Assembly (NCBI RefSeq): GCF_900302465.1
Contig: NZ_OMOR01000001.1
Coordinates: forward strand, 3,442,729-3,506,728
DNA from: Ascidiaceihabitans donghaensis
Lineage (GTDB): Bacteria; Pseudomonadota; Alphaproteobacteria; Rhodobacterales; Rhodobacteraceae
Direction: 5' to 3'
Length of the DNA stretch: 64,000 nt
Positions 17,922 through 25,965 of the stretch are shown piece after piece. The first letter of the stretch is position 1; each line of letters starts with the position of its first letter. The notes below the pieces were generated by a model that was not told the origin of the DNA, ran no database searches, and saw only the letters and a list, made by a program, of their open reading frames with translations. The position numbers were made by a program, and so were the translations under genes.

Positions 17922-19511
17922 ATGACAAACACGCAAGACCAAGCTGCGCAAACCGATGCGCAAGATAAAGTCGTTATCTTCGACACAACTTTGCGCGACG
18001 GGGAACAATCCCCGGGCGCCACGATGACCCACGCAGAAAAAATCGAAATCGCCGGGCTTTTGGACGAAATGGGCGTCGATATCATCGAGGCGGGCTTCCC
18101 CATCGCCTCCGAAGGGGATTTCAACGCGGTCTCGGAAATTGCCGAGCGCAGCGTCAATTCGGTGATATGCGGCTTGGCCCGCGCCCAGACCGGTGACATC
18201 GACCGCTGCTGGGAGGCGGTGAAACACGCAGCCAAACCGCGCATTCATACGTTCATCGGCACATCGCCCCTGCACCGCGCCATTCCAAATCTGACCAAGG
18301 ACGAAATGGCCGTGCGCATCGACGAAACCGTCAGCCACGCCCGCAACCTGTGTGACAATGTGCAATGGTCGCCCATGGACGCGACCCGCACAGAATTTGA
18401 CTATTTGTGCCGTGTTATCGAAATCGCAATCAAGGCAGGGGCCACGACGATCAACATCCCCGACACCGTGGGCTACACCGCGCCGCGCGAAAGCGCCGAG
18501 CTGATCCGCAAGCTGATCGCAGAGGTGCCCGGCGCACAGGATGTGATCTTTGCCACCCACTGTCACAACGACCTTGGCATGGCGACGGCCAACAGCTTGG
18601 CAGCCGTAGAAGCCGGTGCCCGCCAGATCGAATGTACGATCAATGGCTTGGGCGAACGCGCGGGCAACACCGCCTTGGAAGAGGTGGTGATGGCTTTGAG
18701 GGTCCGCAACGATCTGATGCCCTTCCAGACGGGCATTGATACGCGCAAGCTGATGAACATCTCGCGGCGCGTAGCCACGGTTTCGGGTTTTCCCGTCCAG
18801 TTCAACAAAGCCATCGTGGGCAAGAACGCCTTTGCCCATGAAAGCGGTATCCACCAGGACGGCATGTTGAAAAATGCCGAAACCTTCGAAATCATGCGCC
18901 CCGAGGACGTGGGCCTGTCTGGCACGTCTTTGCCGTTGGGCAAACACTCGGGCCGCGCGGCCTTGCGGGCCAAGTTGGAAGACCTTGGTTTTGAGGTCGG
19001 CGACAACCAATTGCGCGATGTGTTTGTGCGCTTCAAGGAACTGGCTGACCGCAAAAAAGAAGTTTACGACGATGATGTCGTGGCGTTGATGCGGGCCTCT
19101 GATGATCCGGAGATTGAGCGGATCAAGGTCAAATCTTTGCGTGTGCAATGTGGCACAGAAGGGCCACAGCAGGCCGATCTGGTCATGGAAATAGATGGCG
19201 TTGAATCCACATCCACCCAGACCGGCGACGGCCCTGTAGATGCAACATTCAACGCGGTCAAAGCCCTGTTCCCCCATGACGCGCGGTTGCAGCTGTATCA
19301 GGTGCATGCCGTGACCGAAGGCACGGATGCTCAGGCCACAGTGTCGGTGCGCATGGAAGAAGACGGGCGGATCGTGACTGGCGAATCTGCGGACACTGAT
19401 ACCGTTGTGGCGTCAGCCAAAGCCTACGTTCATGCGCTGAACCGTCTTCTGGTGCGCCGCGAAAAATCAGGCAAGGACACCCCAGAAATCAACTACAAAG
19501 ACCATTCCTAA
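17922..19511 (+). CDS. leuA: 2-isopropylmalate synthase
   Basis: This 529-residue enzyme condenses acetyl-CoA with 2-oxoisovalerate in the first committed step of leucine synthesis. The HMGL-like TIM barrel opens with DTTLRDGEQSPGA (metal and substrate binding) and contains FATHCHNDLGMATANS with the metal-binding HxH histidines. The C-terminal third (from about residue 400) is the LeuA dimer regulatory domain that binds leucine for feedback inhibition. Length and order match type 1 LeuA. Upstream lie a leucine-rich leader peptide and hairpins (17750-17893). Downstream are a hairpin repeat and a strong terminator, so the gene is monocistronic. Confidence 0.97.
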   Translation: MTNTQDQAAQTDAQDKVVIFDTTLRDGEQSPGATMTHAEKIEIAGLLDEMGVDIIEAGFPIASEGDFNAVSEIAERSVNSVICGLARAQTGDIDRCWEAVKHAAKPRIHTFIGTSPLHRAIPNLTKDEMAVRIDETVSHARNLCDNVQWSPMDATRTEFDYLCRVIEIAIKAGATTINIPDTVGYTAPRESAELIRKLIAEVPGAQDVIFATHCHNDLGMATANSLAAVEAGARQIECTINGLGERAGNTALEEVVMALRVRNDLMPFQTGIDTRKLMNISRRVATVSGFPVQFNKAIVGKNAFAHESGIHQDGMLKNAETFEIMRPEDVGLSGTSLPLGKHSGRAALRAKLEDLGFEVGDNQLRDVFVRFKELADRKKEVYDDDVVALMRASDDPEIERIKVKSLRVQCGTEGPQQADLVMEIDGVESTSTQTGDGPVDATFNAVKALFPHDARLQLYQVHAVTEGTDAQATVSVRMEEDGRIVTGESADTDTVVASAKAYVHALNRLLVRREKSGKDTPEINYKDHS

Positions 19512-19520
19512 ACGGGGGCG

Positions 19521-19542
19521 GGTGCACCAAGGTGCACCTTAC
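19521..19542. repeat. 3'-end hairpin repeat (GGTGCRCCAAGGYGCACC family), copy 3
   Basis: GGTGCACC-AA-GGTGCACC followed by TTAC, 9 bp after the leuA stop. Same design as the elements at 10779 and 11658. Confidence 0.65.
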
Positions 19543-19556
19543 CGCCAAAGGTCAGT

Positions 19557-19582
19557 AAGGTGGGGTTCACCCCACCTTTTTT
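19557..19582 (+). terminator. Intrinsic terminator of leuA
   Basis: AAGGTGGGG (19557-19565) pairs with CCCCACCTT (19570-19578), followed by a T-run. It lies 46 bp after the leuA stop codon. Confidence 0.9.
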
Positions 19583-19601
19583 ATGCCCAACTGTCAGACA
19601 T

Positions 19602-19630
19602 AAAAAAGCCGCACCCTAAGGCGCGGCTTT
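19602..19630 (-). terminator. Intrinsic terminator of the tauABC operon
   Basis: AAAGCCGC (19605-19612) pairs with GCGGCTTT (19623-19630). Read on the minus strand the stem is followed by six T. It lies just beyond the tauC stop. Confidence 0.88.
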
Positions 19631-19653
19631 ATTCTTTGGAAATGCGGAGTAGG

Positions 19654-20964
19654 TTAGACTTTGCCTCTCCATGGGATCAGCCAGCTTTCCAGTTTACGCA
19701 TGCCGACCTCAATCGCAAAGCCGATAAGACCGATCACAACGATCCCGACAATGATGATGTCAGTCAGCTGGAACTTGGACGCTGTGACAATCATTTTACC
19801 CAGACCTACGTTCGCAGCAACAAGTTCAGCAGCAACCACCGTACCCCAACAAACCCCCATCGCAACACGGGCACCTGTAAAGATGTCAGGCAGGGAATTG
19901 GGGACAATGACCTTAGTCAGGATTTGCGACTTGGAAGCGCCCAGCGAATAGGCGGCGTGGACCTTGGCAATGGCCACCCCCGACACGCCAGAACGCGCAG
20001 CAATGATCATGATCCACAAAGACGCCAGGAACAGCAGAACGATCTTACCGTTTTCTCCGATGCCGAACCAGATGATGATCAGCGGAATCAAAGCCAATGG
20101 CGGGATAGGCCGCATGAATTCGACGATAGGGTCAAACCACCCACGCGCCCAACCCGTCAGACCCATAGCGTAGCCAATAGGAACACCGACCAAAGCACCC
20201 AGCAAAAAGCCGACCAAAACGCGGAACAGCGAATAGCCGGTGTGTTCCCACAGCTTGTAGCCCTGATAGCCTTCCACATTCAGCTCGATAAAGCGGGCGA
20301 ACACCAGTTCCGGCGCAGGCAGGTAAAGGCGCGCCATACGCAAACCGGTGGCAGGGGCAAAGGTTGGAGTGCCTTTGTCTGTCAGACCAATGGTGCCTTC
20401 GGGCACCGATACTTTTTCACCCGGCGCGATGGGTTCACCATTCAGGGCGACAATCTTGGACCCCTCTTTCTTTGAAACCTCGTCGTTGCCCCAGACATTG
20501 ACCACCTTGAACCCGTAACGTGCCACGGTCAAAGTGTCGTTCTTGGCAAATCCGTCGCCCGGTTCGACTTCTGCGGCGGATGGTTCGCGCCCCGGGTTGC
20601 CTTCGGCATCCACCGTTTGCTGAATGTCTTCACGATAGACGCGCATGGTCACGGTTGCATCGTCGGTCGATCCGTCCTCAAGCTGCGCGGTGTAGGTGAA
20701 TGTCATATCACCGGAATACGGACCCGGAAACTTTGGCAATGGAATGACAGAGTTGGTAAACGCCACCCAAAGCCAAAACACAGTGATCACGGACACGATA
20801 GATGCAACACGGTTTGCAGTGATCGCGCTTTCATCGCCAAAAGTCACGGTTTTTAGGCGATTGAAGCCCTTCTTTTCGAAGGCGCTGGCGAAAATTTTCT
20901 TAGCCAGCAAGAAAGAGCCAAAGAACGCCGCAACATATAGGGCAAGTACAAGTAAACCGGTCAT
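19654..20964 (-). CDS. tauC: Taurine ABC transporter permease with large extracytoplasmic insert
   Basis: This 436-residue permease is much longer than the roughly 275 residues of Escherichia coli TauC. The C-terminal 220 residues are a standard BPD_transp_1 core with the EAA loop (AAYSLGASKSQILTKVIVP) that contacts TauB. The N-terminal part has a helix (about residues 1-20), a cytoplasmic stretch, a second helix (about 53-72) and then about 140 soluble, acidic residues before the core. These are probably extracytoplasmic. The start overlaps the tauB stop by 4 bp (ATGA). Context with tauA, tauB and tpa supports taurine import. The role of the insert is unknown. Confidence 0.9.
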   Translation of the reverse strand: MTGLLVLALYVAAFFGSFLLAKKIFASAFEKKGFNRLKTVTFGDESAITANRVASIVSVITVFWLWVAFTNSVIPLPKFPGPYSGDMTFTYTAQLEDGSTDDATVTMRVYREDIQQTVDAEGNPGREPSAAEVEPGDGFAKNDTLTVARYGFKVVNVWGNDEVSKKEGSKIVALNGEPIAPGEKVSVPEGTIGLTDKGTPTFAPATGLRMARLYLPAPELVFARFIELNVEGYQGYKLWEHTGYSLFRVLVGFLLGALVGVPIGYAMGLTGWARGWFDPIVEFMRPIPPLALIPLIIIWFGIGENGKIVLLFLASLWIMIIAARSGVSGVAIAKVHAAYSLGASKSQILTKVIVPNSLPDIFTGARVAMGVCWGTVVAAELVAANVGLGKMIVTASKFQLTDIIIVGIVVIGLIGFAIEVGMRKLESWLIPWRGKV

Positions 20965-21767
20965 GCGCTTTCCTCCGTCCGGCCCATGATTTCTTCTTCC
21001 ATGCTCCAGATCATTTCCAGGATTTCCTCACGCGTGCTGGCGTAATCCTTGTGTTTTTTGACTTCACGCAGATCGTTTCCGACACCAAGTCCGGCAAACG
21101 GCAAGCGATATTCTTTGTGCACACGACCGGGGCGCGGGGCCATTACCAACAGGCGTTCACCCAGCAGCAATGCCTCTTCAACGGAGTGCGTGATCAAGAT
21201 GATGGTCTTGCCGGTGTCTTTCCACAGGTCCAACACAAGGCTTTGCATCTTTTCGCGAGTCAAAGCATCCAAAGCCCCCAAGGGTTCGTCCATCAAAATC
21301 ACGTCAGGGTCGTTGGCAAGGCAACGGGCCAAAGCCACACGTTGTTGCATCCCGCCGGACAGTTCGTAAATCGCCTTTTCCTTGAAGTCTTGCAAACCGA
21401 CCACTTCAAGAAGGTGTTCTACATTCTCTTTGCTTTCGGCGCGGCTGATGCCCTTCATGTCGGGGCCGAATGACACGTTTTCACGTACCGTCATCCATTC
21501 GAACAAAGCGCCTTGTTGAAAGACCATGCCACGTTCCGGGCTTGGGCCTGTCACGGTGTTGCCATTCAAAATGATTTTGCCTTCGGTAGGGGCCAAAAAG
21601 CCCGCAACGATGTTCAAAAGTGTGGTTTTGCCGCAGCCCGATGGGCCAAGCACGCTCATCAATTCGCCGGATTTGATGTCCAATGAGACATCTTGAAGCG
21701 CTTGCACATGCCCGCCATTGGGCAGGTCAAAACGCATTGAAATATTTTCCATGAGAAGCCCGGTCAC
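20961..21767 (-). CDS. tauB: Taurine ABC transporter ATP-binding protein
   Basis: This 268-residue ATPase has Walker A (GPSGCGKTT), a Q-loop (VFQQGALFEW), the signature LSGGMQQR and Walker B (VILMDEPLGALD). It belongs to the nitrate/sulfonate/taurine ATPase family. The start chosen is GTG at 21765-21767, which has GAGGGG upstream and gives VTGLLMENISMRF at the N-terminus. An ATG at 21752 lacks a ribosome site, and the longer frame to 21848 covers an intergenic hairpin. It is coupled to tauC by a 4-bp overlap and follows tauA. Confidence 0.93.
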   Translation of the reverse strand: MTGLLMENISMRFDLPNGGHVQALQDVSLDIKSGELMSVLGPSGCGKTTLLNIVAGFLAPTEGKIILNGNTVTGPSPERGMVFQQGALFEWMTVRENVSFGPDMKGISRAESKENVEHLLEVVGLQDFKEKAIYELSGGMQQRVALARCLANDPDVILMDEPLGALDALTREKMQSLVLDLWKDTGKTIILITHSVEEALLLGERLLVMAPRPGRVHKEYRLPFAGLGVGNDLREVKKHKDYASTREEILEMIWSMEEEIMGRTEESA

Positions 21768-21816
21768 AGGTGTCCCCCTCTTGCCAGGATGATTGCCCGC
21801 AACCTCGGGCGTAGAA

Positions 21817-21845
21817 GGGCGGGCACCCGTGACAGGTGCCCGCCC
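21817..21845. promoter_or_regulatory. Intercistronic hairpin between tauA and tauB
   Basis: GGGCGGGCACC (21817-21827) pairs perfectly with GGTGCCCGCCC (21835-21845), loop 7, with no T-run on the minus strand. Such stems after binding-protein genes often protect the upstream mRNA from 3' decay, so that more binding protein than ATPase is made. That role is inferred here. Confidence 0.65.
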
Positions 21846-21859
21846 CAAAAGACGTAAGC

Positions 21860-22855
21860 TTACTGACCCAATGGGCCTGCGTTTACGTTGTCTTCATACG
21901 ACGCTTTTGCCGCGTCGATGGACTTGGCTTCAACAAAGACGTCTGCAACGCCTTTCATGAATGTTGCTGCGTTGCCGCCCAACCATGCCTCAGACAGCTG
22001 TTCTTCAACTGTTGGAAAGACGAATGTTGACAGCGTAGAGGCCGCATCATCTTCGGACATACCGGCGTCTTTAGCGATCACTGGCAACATTTTTGCTTGG
22101 TTGGCTTCGTCAGCCCACATCGCGTTGGCGGATGCTGTGACGCTCAAGAACGCTGCAACCTGGTCAGAGTTTTCAGCAACATAGGATGTTGGTGCGGTTG
22201 TCGCGTCAAATACCAGGATGCCCAGCTCTGTTTTTTCCGCACCTGTCAGCAAAACGTTGCCTGAGTTGGTCATGCGGCGCAATGCACCACCCCAACCGCA
22301 AGCCATGTCAACAGCACCTTGGCTTAGAGCGGCTTCGCCTTCGGCTGGCGCCATGTCGACAACTTCCAGGCTGTCCAGGGATACACCGAAGTGCTCCATT
22401 TGCTTCAGGAAGCCGTAGTGTGCGGCTGTGCCCAAAGGAACGGCAACTTTTTTGCCAGCCAGTTCGCCAGCAGAATCCTTGTCGATTTCCAAAGCGGCAG
22501 CAACAACGCAGTTGTCGTTGTCAGCATAGGAAACAGCAACGTCCAGAACCTGAAGATCTTGACCCGCGGATGTTGCCACAACGAAAGGTGGGATGCCTTG
22601 GCTGACGGACATCTGCACGTCGCCGGACGCCATTGCAGCGGACATTGCTGTCCCTGTGTCAAAGCTGACCCAGTTCACTTTAACGCCAAGCGCTTCGTCA
22701 TACATGCCGGTTTCTTTGGCAAACTGGAATGGCATTGGCCACTCGAGGAAATAGCCAACGGTAATTTCGCCGTGGCCGTCTGCGAACGCTGCCTGTGCGC
22801 CAGCAACAAGTGCCAGACCCGCGACTGCGCTTTTCAGAGTTGTTTTAAAAGTCAT
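21860..22855 (-). CDS. tauA: Taurine ABC transporter substrate-binding protein
   Basis: This 331-residue periplasmic protein has a cleavable signal (about residues 1-25, ending AQAAFA) and an SBP_bac/NMT1-like fold typical of the nitrate/sulfonate/taurine family, with the GVKVNWVSFDTGTAMSAAMASGDVQ segment early on. It captures taurine and delivers it to TauBC. It is the first gene of the minus-strand operon, divergent from tpa, separated from tauB by a strong hairpin. Specificity for taurine rather than another sulfonate is inferred from neighbouring tpa, tauR and xsc. Confidence 0.92.
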   Translation of the reverse strand: MTFKTTLKSAVAGLALVAGAQAAFADGHGEITVGYFLEWPMPFQFAKETGMYDEALGVKVNWVSFDTGTAMSAAMASGDVQMSVSQGIPPFVVATSAGQDLQVLDVAVSYADNDNCVVAAALEIDKDSAGELAGKKVAVPLGTAAHYGFLKQMEHFGVSLDSLEVVDMAPAEGEAALSQGAVDMACGWGGALRRMTNSGNVLLTGAEKTELGILVFDATTAPTSYVAENSDQVAAFLSVTASANAMWADEANQAKMLPVIAKDAGMSEDDAASTLSTFVFPTVEEQLSEAWLGGNAATFMKGVADVFVEAKSIDAAKASYEDNVNAGPLGQ

Positions 22856-23252
22856 AGTAGTCTCCCGTTTGGTGACGCGTTTTGCGACACTCTTGTCATT
22901 ACGTGCCGATCTTTTGACACGTCGAGCTAAAAAAGCTTTGTGCAGCCATCCCAGCGCTGGAGTGATCCCAACCGATTATCCGCTTGGTTTCAACGCTTTT
23001 CGTGTCACATTTCACAAAACGAACGCACTACATTCATCTTTCCATCCGGTGGGTAATCCTTGAATTGCCTTGGAATCGCTTGATTTTTGGACGTTTTGAC
23101 CCGGGCCTGTCCAGTTTTTGCCCACAGTCTGGATATACATGGATTGCAATTCTGGCCCTACTGATCATACTGGAATCGCTGTTTTTAAGTGCGTAGACGG
23201 GCGCAGTGTGCGCTCAATTCGCCTACCACCCTACAATTTGGAGCACGCCATC
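22856..23252. other. Divergent regulatory region between tauA and tpa
   Basis: These 397 bp hold no gene that I can support. The right-hand part carries the paired TauR-like boxes at 23129 and 23152, pointing to tpa. The ten bases TGGAATCGCT occur twice, at 23071 and 23171, exactly 100 bp apart. GGAG at 23240 serves the tpa start. I do not see a clear box pair pointing towards tauA; a lone half site (CTGGAC in minus orientation) ends at 23114. Confidence 0.55.
23129..23161 (+). promoter_or_regulatory. Candidate TauR operator of tpa
   Basis: CTGGATATAC (23129-23138) and CTGGCCCTAC (23152-23161) are direct repeats 23 bp apart, ending about 90 bp before the tpa ATG. They match the CTGGAYNTAA-like boxes at tauR and xsc. 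Confidence 0.6.
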
Positions 23253-24647
23253 ATGGACGGTACATTTAACGAAAACGATATCAGCCGCGTTGTCGAAGCC
23301 GATCGCGCAAATGTTTGGCATCATTTGACCCAACACCAACCGTTCTTCACAGGTGCTGATCCTAAAATTATCGTCGAAGGCAAAGGCCTGCGTGTTTGGG
23401 ACCAAAAGGGTATTGAACACATTGATGCGGTGTCCGGCGGTGTTTGGACCGTCAACGTGGGCTATGGCCGCGAAACAATGGGCGATGCCGTGCGTGACGC
23501 GATTGTGAAAATGAACTTCTTTGGCGGCACGGTTGGTTCCATCCCCGGCGCATTGTTTGCCGAAAAGCTGATCAGCAAAATGCCCGGCATGAGCCGCGTG
23601 TATTATGCGAACTCCGGTTCCGAGGCGAACGAAAAGGCCTTCAAAATGGTGCGCCAGATCGCACACGCCCGCTACGGTGGCAAAAAGCACAAGATCCTTT
23701 ACCGTGACCGCGACTATCACGGCACAACCATCGCCTGCCTGTCCGCCGGTGGCCAGGACGAACGCAACGCACAATACGGCCCGTTCACACCCGGTTTCAT
23801 CCGCGTGCCGCACTGCCTTGAGTACCGCAAGCACGAACAAGACGGCGCCCCCGAGGAAAACTACGGCGAATGGGCTGCCAACCAGATCGAAGAAATCATC
23901 CTGCGCGAAGGTCCCGACACCGTTGGTGCGCTTTGCCTTGAACCCGTCACAGCCGGCGGCGGCGTCATTGAAGCCCCCGAAGGCTACTGGCCGCGCGTTG
24001 CTGAGATCTGCAAGAAATACGATATCTTGCTGCACATCGACGAAGTGGTTTGTGGCGTAGGCCGGACAGGCGAATGGTTCGGCTACCAGCACTACGGCAT
24101 CCAACCCGACATGGTATCGATGGCCAAAGGCGTGGCGTCTGGCTACGCGGCGATCTCTTGCCTTGTGACCACAGAAGAAGTGTTCGACCTGTTCAAAGAA
24201 GACACGTCGGATCACCTCAGCTATTTCCGCGACATTTCCACCTTCGGCGGCTGCACAGCCGGTCCAGCGGCGGCGATCGAGAACATGCGGATCATCGAAG
24301 ACGAGAACCTGCTGCAGAACACGGTTGATATGGGCCACTACATGGTCGATCAACTTAAGGCCCTGCAAGACAAGCACGAAATCATCGGTGACGTGCGTGG
24401 CAAAGGGTTGTTTGTTGGTGCGGAATTGGTAGCGGATCGCGGCACACGTGAACCCGCAGCCGAGGCCATGGTGCAAGCGGTTGTGAAAGACTGCATGTCA
24501 CAAGCCGTAATCATCGGCGCGACAAACCGTTCGCTTCCGGGCAAAAACAACACGCTGTGCTTCTCGCCTGCGTTGATCGCCACCAAAGATGACATCGACC
24601 AGATCGTCGGCGCGGTGGACGGCGCATTGGGCCGCGTGTTCGGATAA
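23253..24647 (+). CDS. tpa: Taurine--pyruvate aminotransferase
   Basis: This 464-residue class III PLP aminotransferase converts taurine and pyruvate to sulfoacetaldehyde and alanine, the first step of taurine dissimilation. Seen in the sequence: ANSGSEANEKAFKM (PLP phosphate binding), the YHG ring-stacking motif, HIDEVVCGVGRTG with the PLP aspartate, and MAKGVASGYA with Schiff-base Lys292. The frame is open upstream to 23118, but ATG 23253 has GGAG nine bases before it and gives the family start. The gene is divergent from tauABC and carries candidate TauR boxes. The function is assigned from family and from the joint presence of xsc, tauR and tauABC. Confidence 0.95.
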   Translation: MDGTFNENDISRVVEADRANVWHHLTQHQPFFTGADPKIIVEGKGLRVWDQKGIEHIDAVSGGVWTVNVGYGRETMGDAVRDAIVKMNFFGGTVGSIPGALFAEKLISKMPGMSRVYYANSGSEANEKAFKMVRQIAHARYGGKKHKILYRDRDYHGTTIACLSAGGQDERNAQYGPFTPGFIRVPHCLEYRKHEQDGAPEENYGEWAANQIEEIILREGPDTVGALCLEPVTAGGGVIEAPEGYWPRVAEICKKYDILLHIDEVVCGVGRTGEWFGYQHYGIQPDMVSMAKGVASGYAAISCLVTTEEVFDLFKEDTSDHLSYFRDISTFGGCTAGPAAAIENMRIIEDENLLQNTVDMGHYMVDQLKALQDKHEIIGDVRGKGLFVGAELVADRGTREPAAEAMVQAVVKDCMSQAVIIGATNRSLPGKNNTLCFSPALIATKDDIDQIVGAVDGALGRVFG

Positions 24648-24671
24648 GCGCACACCACAATAGACGTAACA

Positions 24672-24703
24672 AAAAAGGCGGGTCCGAAATGGCCCGCCTT
24701 TTT
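24672..24703. terminator. Bidirectional terminator between tpa and the MBL gene
   Basis: AAAAAGGCGGG (24672-24682) is inverted as CCCGCCTTTTT (24693-24703), giving T-runs on both strands for the two convergent genes. Confidence 0.92.
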
Positions 24704-24722
24704 CACATCCTGAAACACTGGA

Positions 24723-25634
24723 TCAGATCAACTGATAGCTATGCGGCACATAGCGATAGCCACCCTCGCCACGCGTTTCCACGTATCCGAGACCCGGGAA
24801 TGGCATGTGATAACCAATCAATGGGAAGCGATCCGCTGATGCCATATCCATCAGCGTTTTGCGTGTTTGCGCCGCTGCAGATTTGTCCATGTCAAACTTG
24901 ACCTCCCAATCGGGATAGGCCAGCGACCAGACATAGTGGTTCGCCGCATCCGCCATCAACAACAACTGCTTGCCGCCACTTTCCAGCATATACGTCATGT
25001 GACCAGGCGTGTGACCAAAGGCTTCGACCGCCGTGATGCCAGATCGTACTGCGTCACCTCCTTTGATAAAGCTCATCTTTTCTGCAAGCGGCTTTACCTT
25101 GGCATCAAAACCTTCGTTTTCCGCCTTGGCCCAAGCATCGTATTCCACCTGACCGGTCACATAGGCCGCACCTGCGAAAGTTTCACCGCCGTCCGCATCC
25201 GTCAAACCGCCGATGTGATCGCCGTGCATGTGGGTCAGCACAACATGGCTGATGTCCGATGCATCGTATCCTGCAGCGTTTAAAGCTTTTGTTGTGCCAG
25301 CGGCATTCAAACCCGTGTCGAACAGGATCACTTCAGACCCGGTGTTCACAACCGTCGGTGTGAAGAAGAATTGTGCTGCGTCAGTACCTAGGAAGTTGGC
25401 CGCGCTGACTTCGTTAAAGGTGTCTGCGTCGACGTTCATACCAAAGATATTCTGCGGGTTCTCGACGCTGCGGCTTCCGACCAGCAGTGTCGTGACCTTG
25501 AAGTCGCCTAGCGAAAAATCGCGGTGCGTGGGCATGGAGGTGGCAGAATGCCCATCCGCCAAAGTAAGGGTCGGAGCGGCGGCCAAAGGCAACGCGGCCC
25601 CTGCCAGCAAAGCTTGGCGACGTGAAATATCCAT
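24723..25634 (-). CDS. Exported metallo-beta-lactamase-fold hydrolase
   Basis: This 303-residue protein starts with a twin-arginine-type signal (SRRQALLAGAALPLAAAPTLTLADG), so it is probably exported folded. The MBL metal motif is THMHGDHIGG (about residues 137-146). The later ligands are in GHTPGHMTYML and LMADAANH, with a final histidine in IGYHMPFPG. Relatives include organophosphate hydrolases, lactonases and other periplasmic enzymes of the MPH-like group. It sits inside the taurine locus, convergent with tpa and divergent from tauR. Taurine-related, quorum-quenching or unrelated roles are all possible; none is shown by the sequence. Confidence 0.88.
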   Translation of the reverse strand: MDISRRQALLAGAALPLAAAPTLTLADGHSATSMPTHRDFSLGDFKVTTLLVGSRSVENPQNIFGMNVDADTFNEVSAANFLGTDAAQFFFTPTVVNTGSEVILFDTGLNAAGTTKALNAAGYDASDISHVVLTHMHGDHIGGLTDADGGETFAGAAYVTGQVEYDAWAKAENEGFDAKVKPLAEKMSFIKGGDAVRSGITAVEAFGHTPGHMTYMLESGGKQLLLMADAANHYVWSLAYPDWEVKFDMDKSAAAQTRKTLMDMASADRFPLIGYHMPFPGLGYVETRGEGGYRYVPHSYQLI

Positions 25635-25841
25635 GGTTCAGATCCTCTTTCTGTTGCGACATCAGACAAAATAGAGCGCGCGCAGTGCAAAACAATAAAC
25701 AGATACGTGACTGCAAGGGCGCCAACAATCTCACGGCTAGATGCGCATTTTACCCGCCAAGTGCGATTCCTTGAGCACACCTTTCCAAAGCGGAACAACA
25801 TTCAAGCTCTGAATCGGGAGGTAATTATACCATTTTTACAA

Positions 25842-25864
25842 AATTGAGACGTGCAGTCTCAATT
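25842..25864. promoter_or_regulatory. Perfect palindromic operator-like site
   Basis: AATTGAGAC (25842-25850) and GTCTCAATT (25856-25864) are perfect inverted arms around GTGCA. The 14-bp centre distance suits a dimeric helix-turn-helix regulator. It does not resemble the CTGGAYNTAA-like boxes. Confidence 0.6.
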
Positions 25865-25919
25865 AATGTGTGTTATGCAGTGTTGATAAAGATAACCCAA
25901 ATAGTCTTTTCATTAGATT

Positions 25920-25951
25920 TTAAGTCCAGATTGATCTGCACTTATATCCAG
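25920..25951 (-). promoter_or_regulatory. Candidate TauR operator before tauR
   Basis: Read on the minus strand: CTGGATATAA (25942-25951) and CTGGACTTAA (25920-25929), 22 bp apart. The second is identical to the box I recall being reported for TauR of Rhodobacter capsulatus. They lie immediately upstream of tauR but point towards the MBL gene. Confidence 0.65.
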
Positions 25952-25965
25952 TATATGCACCTCAT

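Larger units (their letters stand above)
25635..25965. other. Divergent regulatory region between the MBL gene and tauR
   Basis: These 331 bp contain no gene. The right part is clearly AT-rich. It holds a perfect 9-bp palindrome (25842-25864) and two reverse-oriented TauR-like boxes (25920-25951) that end 14 bp before the tauR ATG. Confidence 0.6.

Noticed and set aside
17856-19307. A 483-codon frame antisense to leuA
   Set aside because: Same artefact; leuA has full domain support and a terminator.
23071-23180. TGGAATCGCT repeated exactly 100 bp apart before tpa
   Set aside because: Only ten bases, and not found at the other taurine promoters, so not counted as a TauR site.
23223-24476. 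A 417-codon frame antisense to tpa
   Set aside because: No domain, no ribosome site, and it would cross the tpa promoter region; tpa is strongly supported.
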